64,000 bases of DNA from Chryseomicrobium sp. FSL W7-1435 (GCF_038595005.1 NZ_CP151997.1:2542001-2606000), one strand, 5' to 3'. Positions 1 to 8,776 are shown, counted from the stretch's first letter. Program-made: numbers and translations. The notes: generated by a model from the letters alone, not told the origin.

Positions 1-180
1 TGCACGTCAGCAACATCTCGAAGATGACAGGCACACCACAACTATGACAAACAGATGACAGCCATGTCCCTCACCTAACAATAGCTCCTTAAGCCTAGAT
101 TCGAAGCCCTTTCACTTGTAATTCGCTACTCTTTTAAAGTTACGTTATACTATTTTCATAGATAAAAAGGAGAAATGTCC

Positions 181-933
181 ATGCCTATCGGTATTGAAAA
201 GTTAGACACTGCCGTCTATAAAACATTAAATTTATTACCAGATGCCGCATTACTGGCAAACGCCTCGTTTGAAGTTCAGTGGATGAACGATGCTGCAGAA
301 AAGCTACTTGATTTAGTGGCCCCCTACTATGGTTTACCTTCTAGCAAAGAAATGCTTGGTCATTCAATGGATTTCTTCCATAGAAAGCCTAGCCATAACC
401 AAACCATAATGCATGCCTTAACGGACATGCATCGCATGCGTATCACATTAGCCGAGTCTATACATACGGACATTATCATTCTTACCGTAAAATTTGACGC
501 TGCCGAGCCTCACTATCTAGTCATGCTAGCTGATGTGACAACCAAAGCAGAAGAAGATGAAAATCAACAACGACTCATTCGCCAGCTCTCTACGCCCATC
601 ATGAAAGTGTGGGACAATGCGATGGCCCTCCCTTTAATAGGAAGCTTTGATTGGCAGCGCTTTGATCGCATGGTGATTGCCGTATTAGAAGAATGTGCAA
701 AAAACCGCTATGAATACGTGATATTAGATGTTTCTAAGATTGATGTCTCTGGTGATCAACAGAGCTATTCTTTCTTTCAGAAGTTAGCTGACTCTCTTCG
801 TCTAATCGGCGCTCAGTGCGTCTTAGTTGGTGTAACGCCTCGACTTGCTATGGAAATAACTACTCTAGAACGTTCTCTTCTGATTTTTGGATCAACGTAC
901 GATGGTATCCGCTATATAAGTGAACAAAAATAA
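181..933 (+). CDS. RsbR-like PAS/STAS domain protein
   Basis: The 250-residue product has an N-terminal PAS-like sensory segment (about residues 10-125) and a C-terminal STAS domain (about 135-245) introduced by LSTPIMKVWDNAMALPLIG, the signature of RsbR paralogues. In Bacillus such proteins form stressosomes that capture the RsbT kinase and control sigma-B. No rsbS, rsbT or rsbU gene lies beside it, so a stressosome role is inferred from family. An ATG at 175 is only 2 nt from the AAAAGGAG ribosome site (165-172); the ATG at 181 has 8 nt spacing and is preferred. A TATACT box at 146-151 could be the -10 element. Monocistronic, ending at a shared hairpin. Confidence 0.82.
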   Translation: MPIGIEKLDTAVYKTLNLLPDAALLANASFEVQWMNDAAEKLLDLVAPYYGLPSSKEMLGHSMDFFHRKPSHNQTIMHALTDMHRMRITLAESIHTDIIILTVKFDAAEPHYLVMLADVTTKAEEDENQQRLIRQLSTPIMKVWDNAMALPLIGSFDWQRFDRMVIAVLEECAKNRYEYVILDVSKIDVSGDQQSYSFFQKLADSLRLIGAQCVLVGVTPRLAMEITTLERSLLIFGSTYDGIRYISEQK

Positions 934-980
934 AAAACTATCCAGATACTGCACTCAACGTGCGGCACTGGATAGTTTTT
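933..980. terminator. Bidirectional rho-independent terminator
   Basis: Thirteen-base arms (933-945 and 968-980) pair perfectly as AAAAACTATCCAG and its complement. The arms supply a T-run on both strands, so the hairpin serves the STAS gene and the convergent alpha-E/transglutaminase gene. Confidence 0.85.
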
Positions 981-981
981 A

Positions 982-2865
982 TTATTCTCCTGAAAGAAGA
1001 CTTACTGCAACTTTAACATCAATAGAGCTCGCCCCGCCGCGGTAAACACCTTGTACAGGACTCACATCATTATAGTCACGACCTACGCACATGCGGATAT
1101 GATTTTCTAAAGCTTCCACATTGTTGGTCGGATCAAGCCCAACCCAGCCGATTCCTGGTATCATCACCTCTACCCACGCATGACTAGCAGCGTCCCCAAC
1201 TAATGCGGAATCTTCACCTACGTATAGGTAACCACTCACATAGCGGGCAGGGATTTGTTTGGCACGCAATATGCCAAGCATGACATGGGCCATATCTTGA
1301 CAAACCCCTCCACGTAATTCGAAGGAGTCACTTGCTGTTGTTGTAACATCTGTCGCATCCGGATCGTAACTGAAGGTATCGTATACATAGCGCATCACTT
1401 CAATCGCATATTGTACAGGGTTCGTCATTAGACCAATAGCACCGTCCACGCGCTCCATTTGCTTTACTGTCAAATACGTATAAGCTGTGTTGGCTAAGTA
1501 ACCAGCATAGTGTTCTTGGAAAAGGTCTGAATGGAAAATGTCTTTCATTTCTGGTGAATAATCAATTTGCTGGATAAACGGGCTTCGTTGAATGCTGACT
1601 ACCGATGTCGACTTGATTTCCAAGTGTTGATGATGTTCAGCAATGAAGAAGGTTTCTACGTTATTGCCCCAAATATCCGTATGTTCTTTCGTTAAAGACA
1701 TCGGTGTGATATCCGTTCGGTAAGAAAGAAGGCGTTGACACTCATCAGAACGTGGCTTCAATCGAATCGAGTTCATACTTTGATCGACAACCGTCTCATA
1801 CTCAAAGATGTTCGTGTGTTCAATTTTATACTTCATGGCAGTCTTTCTCCTCATTTCTGGTGGAAGCGATTGTTCTTGATGTTGTGAGAAAGTCGACGAT
1901 GAAACAGGTTCTGTTAAATAGTAGGTCTTTGAGAATATTTGACCGATCTGATTACACTTGTCTTGGAAGGTGTTCAAGAAATTAATCGTTTCGTTTGTAT
2001 CCAAATCTTGAATTTTCATTTGGTTAAATTCACGTCTTAGCGCATCCATTGCCTCATAAAGCTCTACAGAGTAATGGGCGACCTTGGCGTTCTCAAGAGC
2101 ATCTACCGCTTCGCGGACGTGGTCCATACAGTAACGAATAGAACGCGGGAAGTCTTGATTGGTTATTAAGAAGGATAAGATTTTCGTCGGATCCATTTTG
2201 GGTGGATTCGACTTTAAATAGGCCTCATAACCGTTCACCATCCGCAGTGCGCTCGACCAATAATAGTAATCACTAGCCTCGTATTCTTTTTCCCGTGTTC
2301 GTGTCTGTTCACTCACGACATTTAAGATGCGTGCAGTTTTCTCGGCACGCTCTAGCCACTTCCCAATCTTCAACATATAGTATGCCACATCGCGTGACAT
2401 TGCTGCTTCAATTATGCCTTGAGCCATATAAGAAGCCTGCTTGGTTTCATTGAAAAAATCACGCATTGTATGAATCGAGTAAGCACGGTCTGGAAGAGGA
2501 TTGGCGGATAAATAAAATTGATTCCAAGCCTCAAACAGATCATTGGGAATGTAATCACGTGTTACACGAGCATTATCCCGTGCAATACGTACACAATTTA
2601 AAGCAGAGTTTGAATTTTCTTCCCCGTATGTTAAATACGAAATCAAATCCTCCACTCGGGTCTTCCCATCACTTTCTAGCTGCTTCAATTCTTCAGCAGT
2701 AGCACACACTTCAAATAAAATGTGGTAGTCTTCTTCTTGAAAAATGTCCTTATTTCCAGCTTCAAGCATCTGCGTCAAATGAACATGCATGATACGGGAG
2801 TGACTTTCCGATCGTTCGATGTTACGCGCCATCCAGTACAGCGCATCTGCTACACGACTAAGCAT
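982..2865 (-). CDS. Alpha-E domain / transglutaminase-like fusion protein
   Basis: The 627-residue product joins two proteins usually encoded separately. Residues 1 to about 320 are an alpha-E (DUF403) domain starting MLSRVADALYWMARNIERSE. Residues 344-627 are a complete bacterial transglutaminase-like cysteine protease domain: an N-terminal beta region, then RGGVCQDMAHVM with the catalytic Cys, SHAWVEV with the His and LDPTNN with the Asp. Start 2865 matches the family start, is served by GGGGGGA and overlaps the upstream stop as ATGCTTAG. An ATG at 1836 opening the transglutaminase part still has its own AGGAG site, so two polypeptides may be made. With the upstream ATP-grasp gene it forms a conserved trio of uncertain role, suspected to be in peptide synthesis or modification. 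Confidence 0.85.
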   Translation of the reverse strand: MLSRVADALYWMARNIERSESHSRIMHVHLTQMLEAGNKDIFQEEDYHILFEVCATAEELKQLESDGKTRVEDLISYLTYGEENSNSALNCVRIARDNARVTRDYIPNDLFEAWNQFYLSANPLPDRAYSIHTMRDFFNETKQASYMAQGIIEAAMSRDVAYYMLKIGKWLERAEKTARILNVVSEQTRTREKEYEASDYYYWSSALRMVNGYEAYLKSNPPKMDPTKILSFLITNQDFPRSIRYCMDHVREAVDALENAKVAHYSVELYEAMDALRREFNQMKIQDLDTNETINFLNTFQDKCNQIGQIFSKTYYLTEPVSSSTFSQHQEQSLPPEMRRKTAMKYKIEHTNIFEYETVVDQSMNSIRLKPRSDECQRLLSYRTDITPMSLTKEHTDIWGNNVETFFIAEHHQHLEIKSTSVVSIQRSPFIQQIDYSPEMKDIFHSDLFQEHYAGYLANTAYTYLTVKQMERVDGAIGLMTNPVQYAIEVMRYVYDTFSYDPDATDVTTTASDSFELRGGVCQDMAHVMLGILRAKQIPARYVSGYLYVGEDSALVGDAASHAWVEVMIPGIGWVGLDPTNNVEALENHIRMCVGRDYNDVSPVQGVYRGGASSIDVKVAVSLLSGE

Positions 2866-4309
2866 GCGCATTCCCCCCATTCTTCAAAATCCACGTATCT
2901 TTGGCACCGCCGCCTTGAGAGGAGTTGACGACGAGTGACCCTTGCTTGAGCGCCACACGTGATAAGCCACCCGGTAGGACATGTGTTGATTTGCCACGCA
3001 TCACAAATACGCGTAGATCGACGTGGCATGGATAGAACTCTTCTCCTTGATACGCAGGAGCTCGTGAAAGTTGAATGGTCGGCTGCGCAATGTATTGATG
3101 AGGCGATTCTTGAATCTTCTGTTTGAAGATTTCAATCAGCTCTTGATCCGCCTGAGGCCCAATCAACATATCATAGCCGCCTGAAGCTCCCACATTTTTA
3201 ATGACGAGCTCACGAATATTTTCTAAAACCCACTCGCGTGTTTCTTGTTCTTCTAACCGATAGGTCTTCACATTCGCAATAATCGGTTCTTCGTTCAAGT
3301 AAAACTTGATCATATCGGGAACATACGAATACATCGCCTTGTCATCCGCAACACCGTTACCGATAGCATTAAGTATAGCCACGTTACCTTTCTTATAAAC
3401 ATCTACTAGTCCCCTAACCCCCAACATGGAGTCTTCGCGGAAAGCGCTTGGGTCCAAGAAATTATCATCGATCCGACGATAAATGATATCAATTCGTTGA
3501 AGCCCACGAATGGTCTTCATATAAATATAGTCATCCTTCACTAGAAGGTCACGTCCCTCTGCTAAATGAATTCCCATTTGTTGGCCTAAAAATACATGAT
3601 CATAATAGGCAGAGTTATACATCCCTGGCGTTAGTAGCACAGCAGTCGGGTTTTCCACTCCTGGTGGTGCATGATCAAGCATCGCTTCATGCATGTAAGT
3701 CAATTGATGTTCTAAGGTATGTACAGGCTCATCTGCAAAAAATTCAGGATACACTTGGCGCATTACATAGCGATTCTGGTAAACATAAGACATGCCTGAA
3801 GGATTGCGTAAGTTATCTTCTAAAACCATGTAATTTCCTTGGGCGTCACGAATTAAATCAATTCCCGCTAAAAATATATGATTGTCGAGTGGTACACGTA
3901 CACCTTCTGCTTGTGCCTTATAATAGTAGGCATTTTTTTCAACAAGGTCACGCGGCACGAGTCCCTCTTGCAAAATCCGCCCCTCATGATAAATATCTTT
4001 TAAGAAACAATTCAGTGCTTCTGTTCGTTGCGCCATCCCCTTTTCAATCATCTTCCAATCGTCTGCGGGGATAATAATAGGAACGGAATCAAACGGCATC
4101 GTGCGTTCAGTACCTACATTTTGGTGATAGACAGTGAATGTAATTCCTTGGCGTAAAAATGACAGCTGTGCCAATTCGTGCTTTTCTTTCAGCGTAGATG
4201 GCTCTGTCTCTGCAAGCTTTGCATGGAAATTTTGATAATGTGGTTTCGGTGAAATTGTCTTATCAAACATTTCATCAAAGAATGGTTCTACTTTATAGTT
4301 TTTAAACAC
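2858..4309 (-). CDS. Circularly permuted ATP-grasp protein (type 2)
   Basis: A 483-residue protein of the circularly permuted ATP-grasp family (DUF404/DUF407). Conserved stretches include NPSGMSYVYQNR, ALLTPGMYNSAYYDH, GRDLLVKDDYIYMKT, YRRIDDNFLDP, VAILNAIGNGVADDK and KNVGASGGYDMLIG near the C-terminus. The family is expected to form amide or peptide bonds with ATP, but no substrate is established. It starts at GTG (4309) with GGGGG seven bases upstream; no in-frame ATG is better placed. Translationally coupled to the alpha-E/transglutaminase gene, the usual partner of this family. Confidence 0.88.
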   Translation of the reverse strand: MFKNYKVEPFFDEMFDKTISPKPHYQNFHAKLAETEPSTLKEKHELAQLSFLRQGITFTVYHQNVGTERTMPFDSVPIIIPADDWKMIEKGMAQRTEALNCFLKDIYHEGRILQEGLVPRDLVEKNAYYYKAQAEGVRVPLDNHIFLAGIDLIRDAQGNYMVLEDNLRNPSGMSYVYQNRYVMRQVYPEFFADEPVHTLEHQLTYMHEAMLDHAPPGVENPTAVLLTPGMYNSAYYDHVFLGQQMGIHLAEGRDLLVKDDYIYMKTIRGLQRIDIIYRRIDDNFLDPSAFREDSMLGVRGLVDVYKKGNVAILNAIGNGVADDKAMYSYVPDMIKFYLNEEPIIANVKTYRLEEQETREWVLENIRELVIKNVGASGGYDMLIGPQADQELIEIFKQKIQESPHQYIAQPTIQLSRAPAYQGEEFYPCHVDLRVFVMRGKSTHVLPGGLSRVALKQGSLVVNSSQGGGAKDTWILKNGGNAHA

Positions 4310-4476
4310 TTCATCGCCCCCAGTCGTCTTAATTTTCTGATTTCTACTTTAAGTTTACCATACCCTTAATTCGATTTTCCTACTCTAAAATTTTTTTAGC
4401 CTGTTTGAAATTTGTCTACTTGTTAAAAACTAGGGTACAGGATAGATAATGAGATTTTTTAGAAGGAGGAAATGAT

Positions 4477-6009
4477 ATGACACAGGATTTCACAAATGAA
4501 CCCTCATCCTATTGGCTGGATGGACCGCAGATTCCTGAATTTGCAGCTCTCTCGAGTTCAATCAATACCGATATTGTAATTGTAGGTGGCGGTATTGTGG
4601 GGATTGTAGCTGCATACCTACTGCGCAATTCAGGTCGCGCTGTCACCGTTTTAGAAGGTGGTCGTTTATTGCACGGTACCACTGGTTTTACGACAGCCAA
4701 ACTTTCTGTTCAGCATGGCTTGATCTACGATGAGCTTATTTCCACTTTCTCGGAGCAAGATGCACGAGCATACTACGAAGCGAATCGACAAGCGCTCGAC
4801 TGGGTTAAAGAAAAAACTGAGGAGCATTCTATTGAGTGCGGTCTAGAAACACGTCCTGCTTATTTATATGCAGAATCTTCTAGTGGTGAACAAAAAATTG
4901 AAAAAGAATTTACTGCTTATGAAAAGTTAGGGATTCCTGGTGCATCCCTGACGAAGAAGACGGATTTACCTTTTCCTATACGAACAGCTCTTAAGCTAGA
5001 GAATCAACTTCAGTTTCACCCTGTCTATTTTTTAACAGCACTTGTTAAAGAAGCACAGGCGGCCGGAGTTAAATTTTATGAAAACTCACGCGCCAAAACT
5101 GTCCATCTTCCTAGTCAGGTCGAGTTGGTAAACGGTCATAAGGTAGAGGCCCAACACGTCCTCGTCACCAGCCATTTCCCATTCAACGATTTTGAAGGCC
5201 TGTATTTCTCTCGCATGAGGGTAGAAAGAAGTTACGCTATGACGCTGCGTGGCAATGTGCAGGAAGACATGGGCATGTATATCAATGTGGAGTCACCGAC
5301 ACGCTCAATCCGCACGGTGCTAGATGCTTCAGGAGAACGGTTGCTTCAAATTGGAGGCCAAGGACATATTTCTGGTCGTCACGAAGAAAACACACGAACC
5401 AATTACGCGAAGCTACGTGACTTTGCATCAAGTTATTACGGAACATCTGAAGTGACGCATAACTGGTCCTCTCAAGACCTGATGCCACTTGATCACTTAC
5501 CTTATATTGGCCAAATGGTTACCGGGATGCCGAATGTATTTGTAGCGACTGGTTTTTCAAAGTGGGGTATGTCGAACGGAGTGGCTGCTGCCCACTTACT
5601 TGCAGACCTAGCTCTTGGTAAAGCCAATCCTTACGAAGAATTATTTTCGCCAACTCGCACAAAGCTACGTCCTAAAGGAATCGGCAACTTTATCAAAGAC
5701 AATGCGGGTGTCGCAAAAGAGCTGATTAAAGGCAAAGTGACGGGAGCCGAAGCGTCGCTTGATGAGCTTGGCCTGGATGAAGGGAAACTTGTTCGGGTCG
5801 ACGGACAGAAGCTTGCTGCTTATAAAGATCCGTCCGGAAATGTCACGTTTGTCAAACCTGCCTGCACACATATGGGTTGTGATGTCGCTTTCAATCAAGC
5901 GGAGCGGTCATGGGATTGCCCGTGCCACGGCTCACGATTCAGTTACCGGGGCGATATTTTAGAAGGACCCGCCACTGCCCCGCTTGAGCAAGTGCATCCG
6001 AAATCTTAG
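4477..6009 (+). CDS. yhfW: FAD-dependent oxidoreductase with C-terminal Rieske [2Fe-2S] domain (YhfW-like)
   Basis: The 510-residue protein has an N-terminal Rossmann FAD site (VIVGGGIVGIVAA, about residues 33-45), a DAO-type oxidoreductase body (VFVATGFSKWGMSNG) and a C-terminal Rieske domain. Cluster ligands are Cys463/His465 (CTHMGC) and Cys481/His484 (CPCHGS); Cys468 and Cys483 sit where Rieske proteins carry a disulfide. Length and order match YhfW of Bacillus subtilis, whose substrate I do not know. The ribosome site AGAAGGAGGAA is well placed. The gene ends exactly where the 125-bp tandem repeat starts, and its stop codon forms the first bases of that repeat, so the last residues may have been altered. 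Confidence 0.85.
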   Translation: MTQDFTNEPSSYWLDGPQIPEFAALSSSINTDIVIVGGGIVGIVAAYLLRNSGRAVTVLEGGRLLHGTTGFTTAKLSVQHGLIYDELISTFSEQDARAYYEANRQALDWVKEKTEEHSIECGLETRPAYLYAESSSGEQKIEKEFTAYEKLGIPGASLTKKTDLPFPIRTALKLENQLQFHPVYFLTALVKEAQAAGVKFYENSRAKTVHLPSQVELVNGHKVEAQHVLVTSHFPFNDFEGLYFSRMRVERSYAMTLRGNVQEDMGMYINVESPTRSIRTVLDASGERLLQIGGQGHISGRHEENTRTNYAKLRDFASSYYGTSEVTHNWSSQDLMPLDHLPYIGQMVTGMPNVFVATGFSKWGMSNGVAAAHLLADLALGKANPYEELFSPTRTKLRPKGIGNFIKDNAGVAKELIKGKVTGAEASLDELGLDEGKLVRVDGQKLAAYKDPSGNVTFVKPACTHMGCDVAFNQAERSWDCPCHGSRFSYRGDILEGPATAPLEQVHPKS

Positions 6010-6313
6010 ATGTGGAAGGCGTTCGCCCAGAAATGCTTCGGGAATCAAGCGTGCGCATAGAGGCGCTCTTTGCCTCTGTGTGTGCGGTTGATTTTCGAAT
6101 GTATTTCTAACGCCTGGAACTCGATTCCATTTAGATGTGGAAGGCGTTCGCCCAGAAATGCTTCGGGAATCAAGCGTGCGCATAGAGGCGCTCTTTGCCT
6201 CTGTGTGTGCGGTTGATTTTCGAATGTATTTCTAACGCCTGGAACTCGATTCCATTTAGATGTGGAAGGCGTTCTAACGCCTGGAACTCGATTGCGTTAG
6301 ATGTGGAAGGCGT
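6006..6313. repeat. Tandem 125-bp imperfectly palindromic repeat, 2 full copies plus partial units
   Basis: Full copies begin at 6006 and 6131, a third start is at 6256 (all TTAGATGTGGAAGGCG), and a short 41-bp derivative leads to a last partial start at 6297. The full copies read the same across their length. Each unit folds back on itself: AATCAAGCGTGCGCATAGAGGC-like bases pair imperfectly with GCCTCTGTGTGTGCGGTTGATT, and outer arms carry GGCGTT and AACGCC. No coding sense is apparent. The structure could be an extended 3' hairpin of the yhfW transcript or a palindromic repetitive element that duplicated. Confidence 0.85.
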
Positions 6314-6327
6314 CGATAAATTCCAAC

Positions 6328-6369
6328 AAAAAAAGTGTAGCTCCTTTAGACCGGGAGCTACACTTTTTT
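6328..6369. terminator. Rho-independent terminator
   Basis: Arms AAAAGTGTAGCTCC and GGGAGCTACACTTTT enclose a short loop, with A and T runs on the two sides. It ends the minus-strand hypothetical gene and may also stop transcription from yhfW. Confidence 0.85.
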
Positions 6370-6829
6370 AGTTGCGTCGAAAGCCTTCTTCTTTTAAGTA
6401 CAAAATAGCGGCTTCTTGCGACTCGAAGCTGTCTTCCAAATTCAGACCATGGTAAATGTTCCATAATTCATCTTCTTGAAGAAGCTTCAACTCTGCACCG
6501 TCTTTAGTCGTCCAGATTTGTTCGCCGCCCGCTTCTTCTTCAACGGATTCTCTCGTTGACAGTAAAGCAATCGAATAGCGAATCATCTCTTTCATCTCAT
6601 CTTCAGAGGCTTCCCGAATATTGACCAGTCCGCGATCGTCTGCTTCATAAGGACCGCCGTCTCCCACAAACACATAGCCGTTCCCGTTTGGATGTAGCTG
6701 CTGTACGACAATCGTCTTGTCGTATTGGCTCTCTTCAAAGTGGTAGTTTAGGCGTTTTAGAGAGATTGATTTTTTCGTAAGCTCTGGAAATGTCTCGATG
6801 ATTGCTTGTTTTTGTTCAAATGTTAGCAT
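6368..6829 (-). CDS. Hypothetical protein, acidic, about 153 residues
   Basis: I do not recognise the family. The product starts MLTFEQKQAIIETFPELTKK and has no membrane segment or signal peptide. It contains a VQQLHPNGNGYVFVGDGGPY stretch suggesting a beta-rich core and a C-terminal acidic helical region. Start 6829 has AAAGAGGT five bases upstream; a longer reading to 6877 adds an implausible basic leader. The gene stands alone between a terminator and repeat element A, and is expected to be cytosolic. Confidence 0.7.
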   Translation of the reverse strand: MLTFEQKQAIIETFPELTKKSISLKRLNYHFEESQYDKTIVVQQLHPNGNGYVFVGDGGPYEADDRGLVNIREASEDEMKEMIRYSIALLSTRESVEEEAGGEQIWTTKDGAELKLLQEDELWNIYHGLNLEDSFESQEAAILYLKEEGFRRN

Positions 6830-6944
6830 AATGGACCTCTTTCTCGTATGGTTGTTTCGATGTAAGTAGTATAGCATACTTTGTGGGTGGCGTCGGGGGT
6901 TAGGGGGTGGTTTTTGGTGTGTGAAGGGCCTGTTGCTTGGGGGG

Positions 6945-7072
6945 TGAGCGAGCGTTCATGGGATGAAATCGGGATTTCATGAGACGCAAGCCGGCTTTCT
7001 TCGACATGCTGCATGGTTTCTTCGACATAATTGGATTTTAATGAGACCAAGTCGTTTTATGGAAACTAAACT
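6945..7072. repeat. Intergenic 21-bp-unit element, copy A
   Basis: About 130 bp: a head GTGAGCGAGCGTTCAT, five units whose GAT/GAC core lies at 6962, 6983, 7003, 7024 and 7045 (spacing 21, 20, 21, 21), and a tail GTCGTTTTATGGAAACTAA. Copies B (8.58 kb) and C (21.96 kb) show the same order and spacing. It lies upstream of one minus-strand gene and downstream of another. Confidence 0.85.
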
Positions 7073-7083
7073 CCCGGCCCCCA

Positions 7084-7116
7084 CACAAAAATCCAGTCCC
7101 CACGAGAGACTGGTTC
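7084..7116 (-). terminator. Rho-independent terminator of the NERD gene
   Basis: Read on the minus strand, CCAGTCTC and GACTGG pair around a seven-base loop and are followed by ATTTTTGT. Confidence 0.65.
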
Positions 7117-7138
7117 AAAGCAAGCACCAAAGATCTTC

Positions 7139-7171
7139 CTAGTAAGAACTTGAGACTCAAGCCCTTACTAG
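7139..7171. other. Perfect interrupted palindrome CTAGTAAG..CTTACTAG
   Basis: CTAGTAAG pairs with CTTACTAG and inner CTTGAG with CTCAAG, leaving a one-base loop and two two-base bulges. It lies just downstream of the NERD stop, before the true terminator, and has no T-run. A related CTTACTAGTAAG occurs near 22130. Function unknown. Confidence 0.55.
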
Positions 7172-7182
7172 AAAGTTCAAGT

Positions 7183-8160
7183 TCATCTATGGTCAAGTTT
7201 AACCTCAAGCCATTTTACTTTAGATGGGCGATGCAGCGTGTATGTCCGGTTCTTTCTGTAAGCAGTACTTCTTACTTCACCTGATTTCACTAAATTCCCG
7301 AGTAGTCGTGAATATAAGGTCGGTAGAATTTGCTTTAAATCGTTCATTTGAAGAGTATCGCCTAGCAAGTCAAATAGCCCAAGAATATTCTCATTCACCA
7401 TATGATTGTTTTTTACCCTGCATTTGGGACATACCCACGTTCTCACATGAAGGTTCATTGGAGAATAACAAGTTAGACAAAGTAACCCTCGGACCAATTC
7501 GGAAGGTGCAATCCCATACCTTTGACAGAGGTCTGGCTGATAGAAAGGGGTTGCTTTTGCCTTTAGGTTTTTCACAAGACTTCCCAAATGAACTTCTTGT
7601 TCTGGCAATTTCAATAATTGGCTTATGTAATAAGGTAATTGTTTTAAGAAAAGGATTTTGTGAGGAGAATTTGAAGGCGCTGCTTCAAGTACTGCTGAGC
7701 GATTGGTCCACACTATCACCGTGTATATTGGCAACTCAGATTTGCTAAGTAGCCTTTTGAAATGAAGTACGTTGCGATCCATCTGAGCAAATGGACAGTC
7801 CATTGCCATCACCTCCCCGTCAAGAGTACGTATCAATTGGGCAGGGTTCTGATTAAAGAAAATGTGTCCTTTAATATTTTTAACTTCAAGTATGAGAATG
7901 AATTGAGAGGTAAAGATGAGGTAATCGATTTGAATTGAAAAAGTATTGGGGATTTTAACATGGTAGTTGTGAAGAACGTAGGCTGGTAGCTGATGGAGAG
8001 CTTCTTGAAGATAGGAGGCGACATCCTTCTCCCCGCTCTCTCCGGCCTGTTTCATTGCAAGAGATTTCTTAATTTGCGGAAGTTTGATGTGACTGCTGGG
8101 CAGACGAGCTGCTAGATAGGTTAAAGCTGGCCGCTTTGGGTGAGTCGTATACAGTTTTAT
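7183..8160 (-). CDS. NERD (nuclease-related) domain protein with apparent ATA start
   Basis: A NERD domain (AGESGEKDVASYL, then FSIQIDYLIF and LILEVKNIKGHI, matching the catalytic D..E.K pattern of the fold) precedes a C-terminal zinc-finger-like segment with CLTC and CPKC pairs. The first ATG is at 8055, but the frame stays open upstream and reads HPKRPALTYLAARLPSSHIK, which matches the usual start of this family. A strong AAAGGAGGA (8167-8175) is followed after six bases by ATA (8160-8158), with no ATG, GTG or TTG nearby. Either ATA is used, or an ATG>ATA mutation has crippled the gene and a weak internal ATG serves. The upstream small membrane gene ends 21 nt away, so they are probably co-transcribed. 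Confidence 0.7.
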   Translation of the reverse strand: MKLYTTHPKRPALTYLAARLPSSHIKLPQIKKSLAMKQAGESGEKDVASYLQEALHQLPAYVLHNYHVKIPNTFSIQIDYLIFTSQFILILEVKNIKGHIFFNQNPAQLIRTLDGEVMAMDCPFAQMDRNVLHFKRLLSKSELPIYTVIVWTNRSAVLEAAPSNSPHKILFLKQLPYYISQLLKLPEQEVHLGSLVKNLKAKATPFYQPDLCQRYGIAPSELVRGLLCLTCYSPMNLHVRTWVCPKCRVKNNHMVNENILGLFDLLGDTLQMNDLKQILPTLYSRLLGNLVKSGEVRSTAYRKNRTYTLHRPSKVKWLEVKLDHR

Positions 8161-8181
8161 AAAAAATCCTCCTTTATCTTA

Positions 8182-8442
8182 TTAGTCGTAATCCAAGTCC
8201 TCTTTAGTCATATACTTGCGCCATGAATTTCGCTGAAAATAAGTAGAAATTACAACAGACCAAAACATTAACAAGAACATATAAAGAACTACCACTAAAT
8301 CATGGTTAGCAAAGTACCCGAATAGAATAATCGTGTAGATAACTGCAATTAGAAGGCTTTCACGAAGAAAATGTTTTAGACCATAGTGACTTTGCATGAC
8401 AAACAAGATAATAGCTATGAGAAAAGGTAAGTGAAAGATCAT
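8182..8442 (-). CDS. Small membrane protein, 86 residues (paralogue of the gene at 24686)
   Basis: Three predicted membrane segments with a charged C-terminal tail (RNSWRKYMTKEDLDYD). The stretch IILFGYFANHDLVVVLYMF aligns with VILFGFFTDHPLAYILYIL of the plus-strand gene at 24686, including the following F-x-RN-W-R motif, so the two are paralogues. AAGGAGG lies six bases before the ATG. Immediately upstream of the NERD gene. No known domain recognised. Confidence 0.75.
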   Translation of the reverse strand: MIFHLPFLIAIILFVMQSHYGLKHFLRESLLIAVIYTIILFGYFANHDLVVVLYMFLLMFWSVVISTYFQRNSWRKYMTKEDLDYD

Positions 8443-8581
8443 CGACAGCCTCCTTACTTGGTATTTTTTTTCATTATAGGTGGAAGCTGTTTAAAACACA
8501 ACTGATTTATTTGGGGAAGATCTTTCTAGGAAGGGCTTAAGCAATCGAAAGGTTTTCATGGTTTCTGCGAAGGATTAGGGT

Positions 8582-8708
8582 GAGCGCTCGTTCATCGGAT
8601 GAAACTGGGATTTCATGAGACGAAAACCGATTTTCTTGGACATACCGCATGGTTTATTCGACATAATTGGATTTTAATGAGACGAAGTCATTTTATGGAA
8701 ACTAAACA
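8582..8708. repeat. Intergenic 21-bp-unit element, copy B
   Basis: Same architecture as copy A: head GTGAGCGCTCGTTCAT, cores at 8598, 8619, 8639, 8660 and 8681 (spacing 21, 20, 21, 21), tail AAGTCATTTTATGGAAACTA. It lies between the upstream end of the 86-residue membrane gene and the 3' end of the flotillin gene. An apparent short reading frame inside it is not considered real. Confidence 0.85.
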
Positions 8709-8744
8709 CCCGGCCCCAACTCACTCCCTCACCCTCACTCCTAC

Positions 8745-8776
8745 TAAAAACCCCCAGCCGACCTCGGCTGGGGGCA
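8745..8776 (-). terminator. Rho-independent terminator of floT
   Basis: CCCCAGCCGA pairs with TCGGCTGGGG; on the minus strand the stem is followed by GTTTTTAG. It lies directly after the floT stop codon. Confidence 0.85.

Noticed and set aside
1-174. Possible zinc-ribbon peptide on the minus strand (CHSCG..)
   Set aside because: No start codon with ribosome site in that frame and the piece is cut by the window edge; other frames contain stops.
5959-6183. 74-codon minus-strand frame
   Set aside because: Produced by the 125-bp palindromic repeat and the Rieske coding region; no ribosome site.
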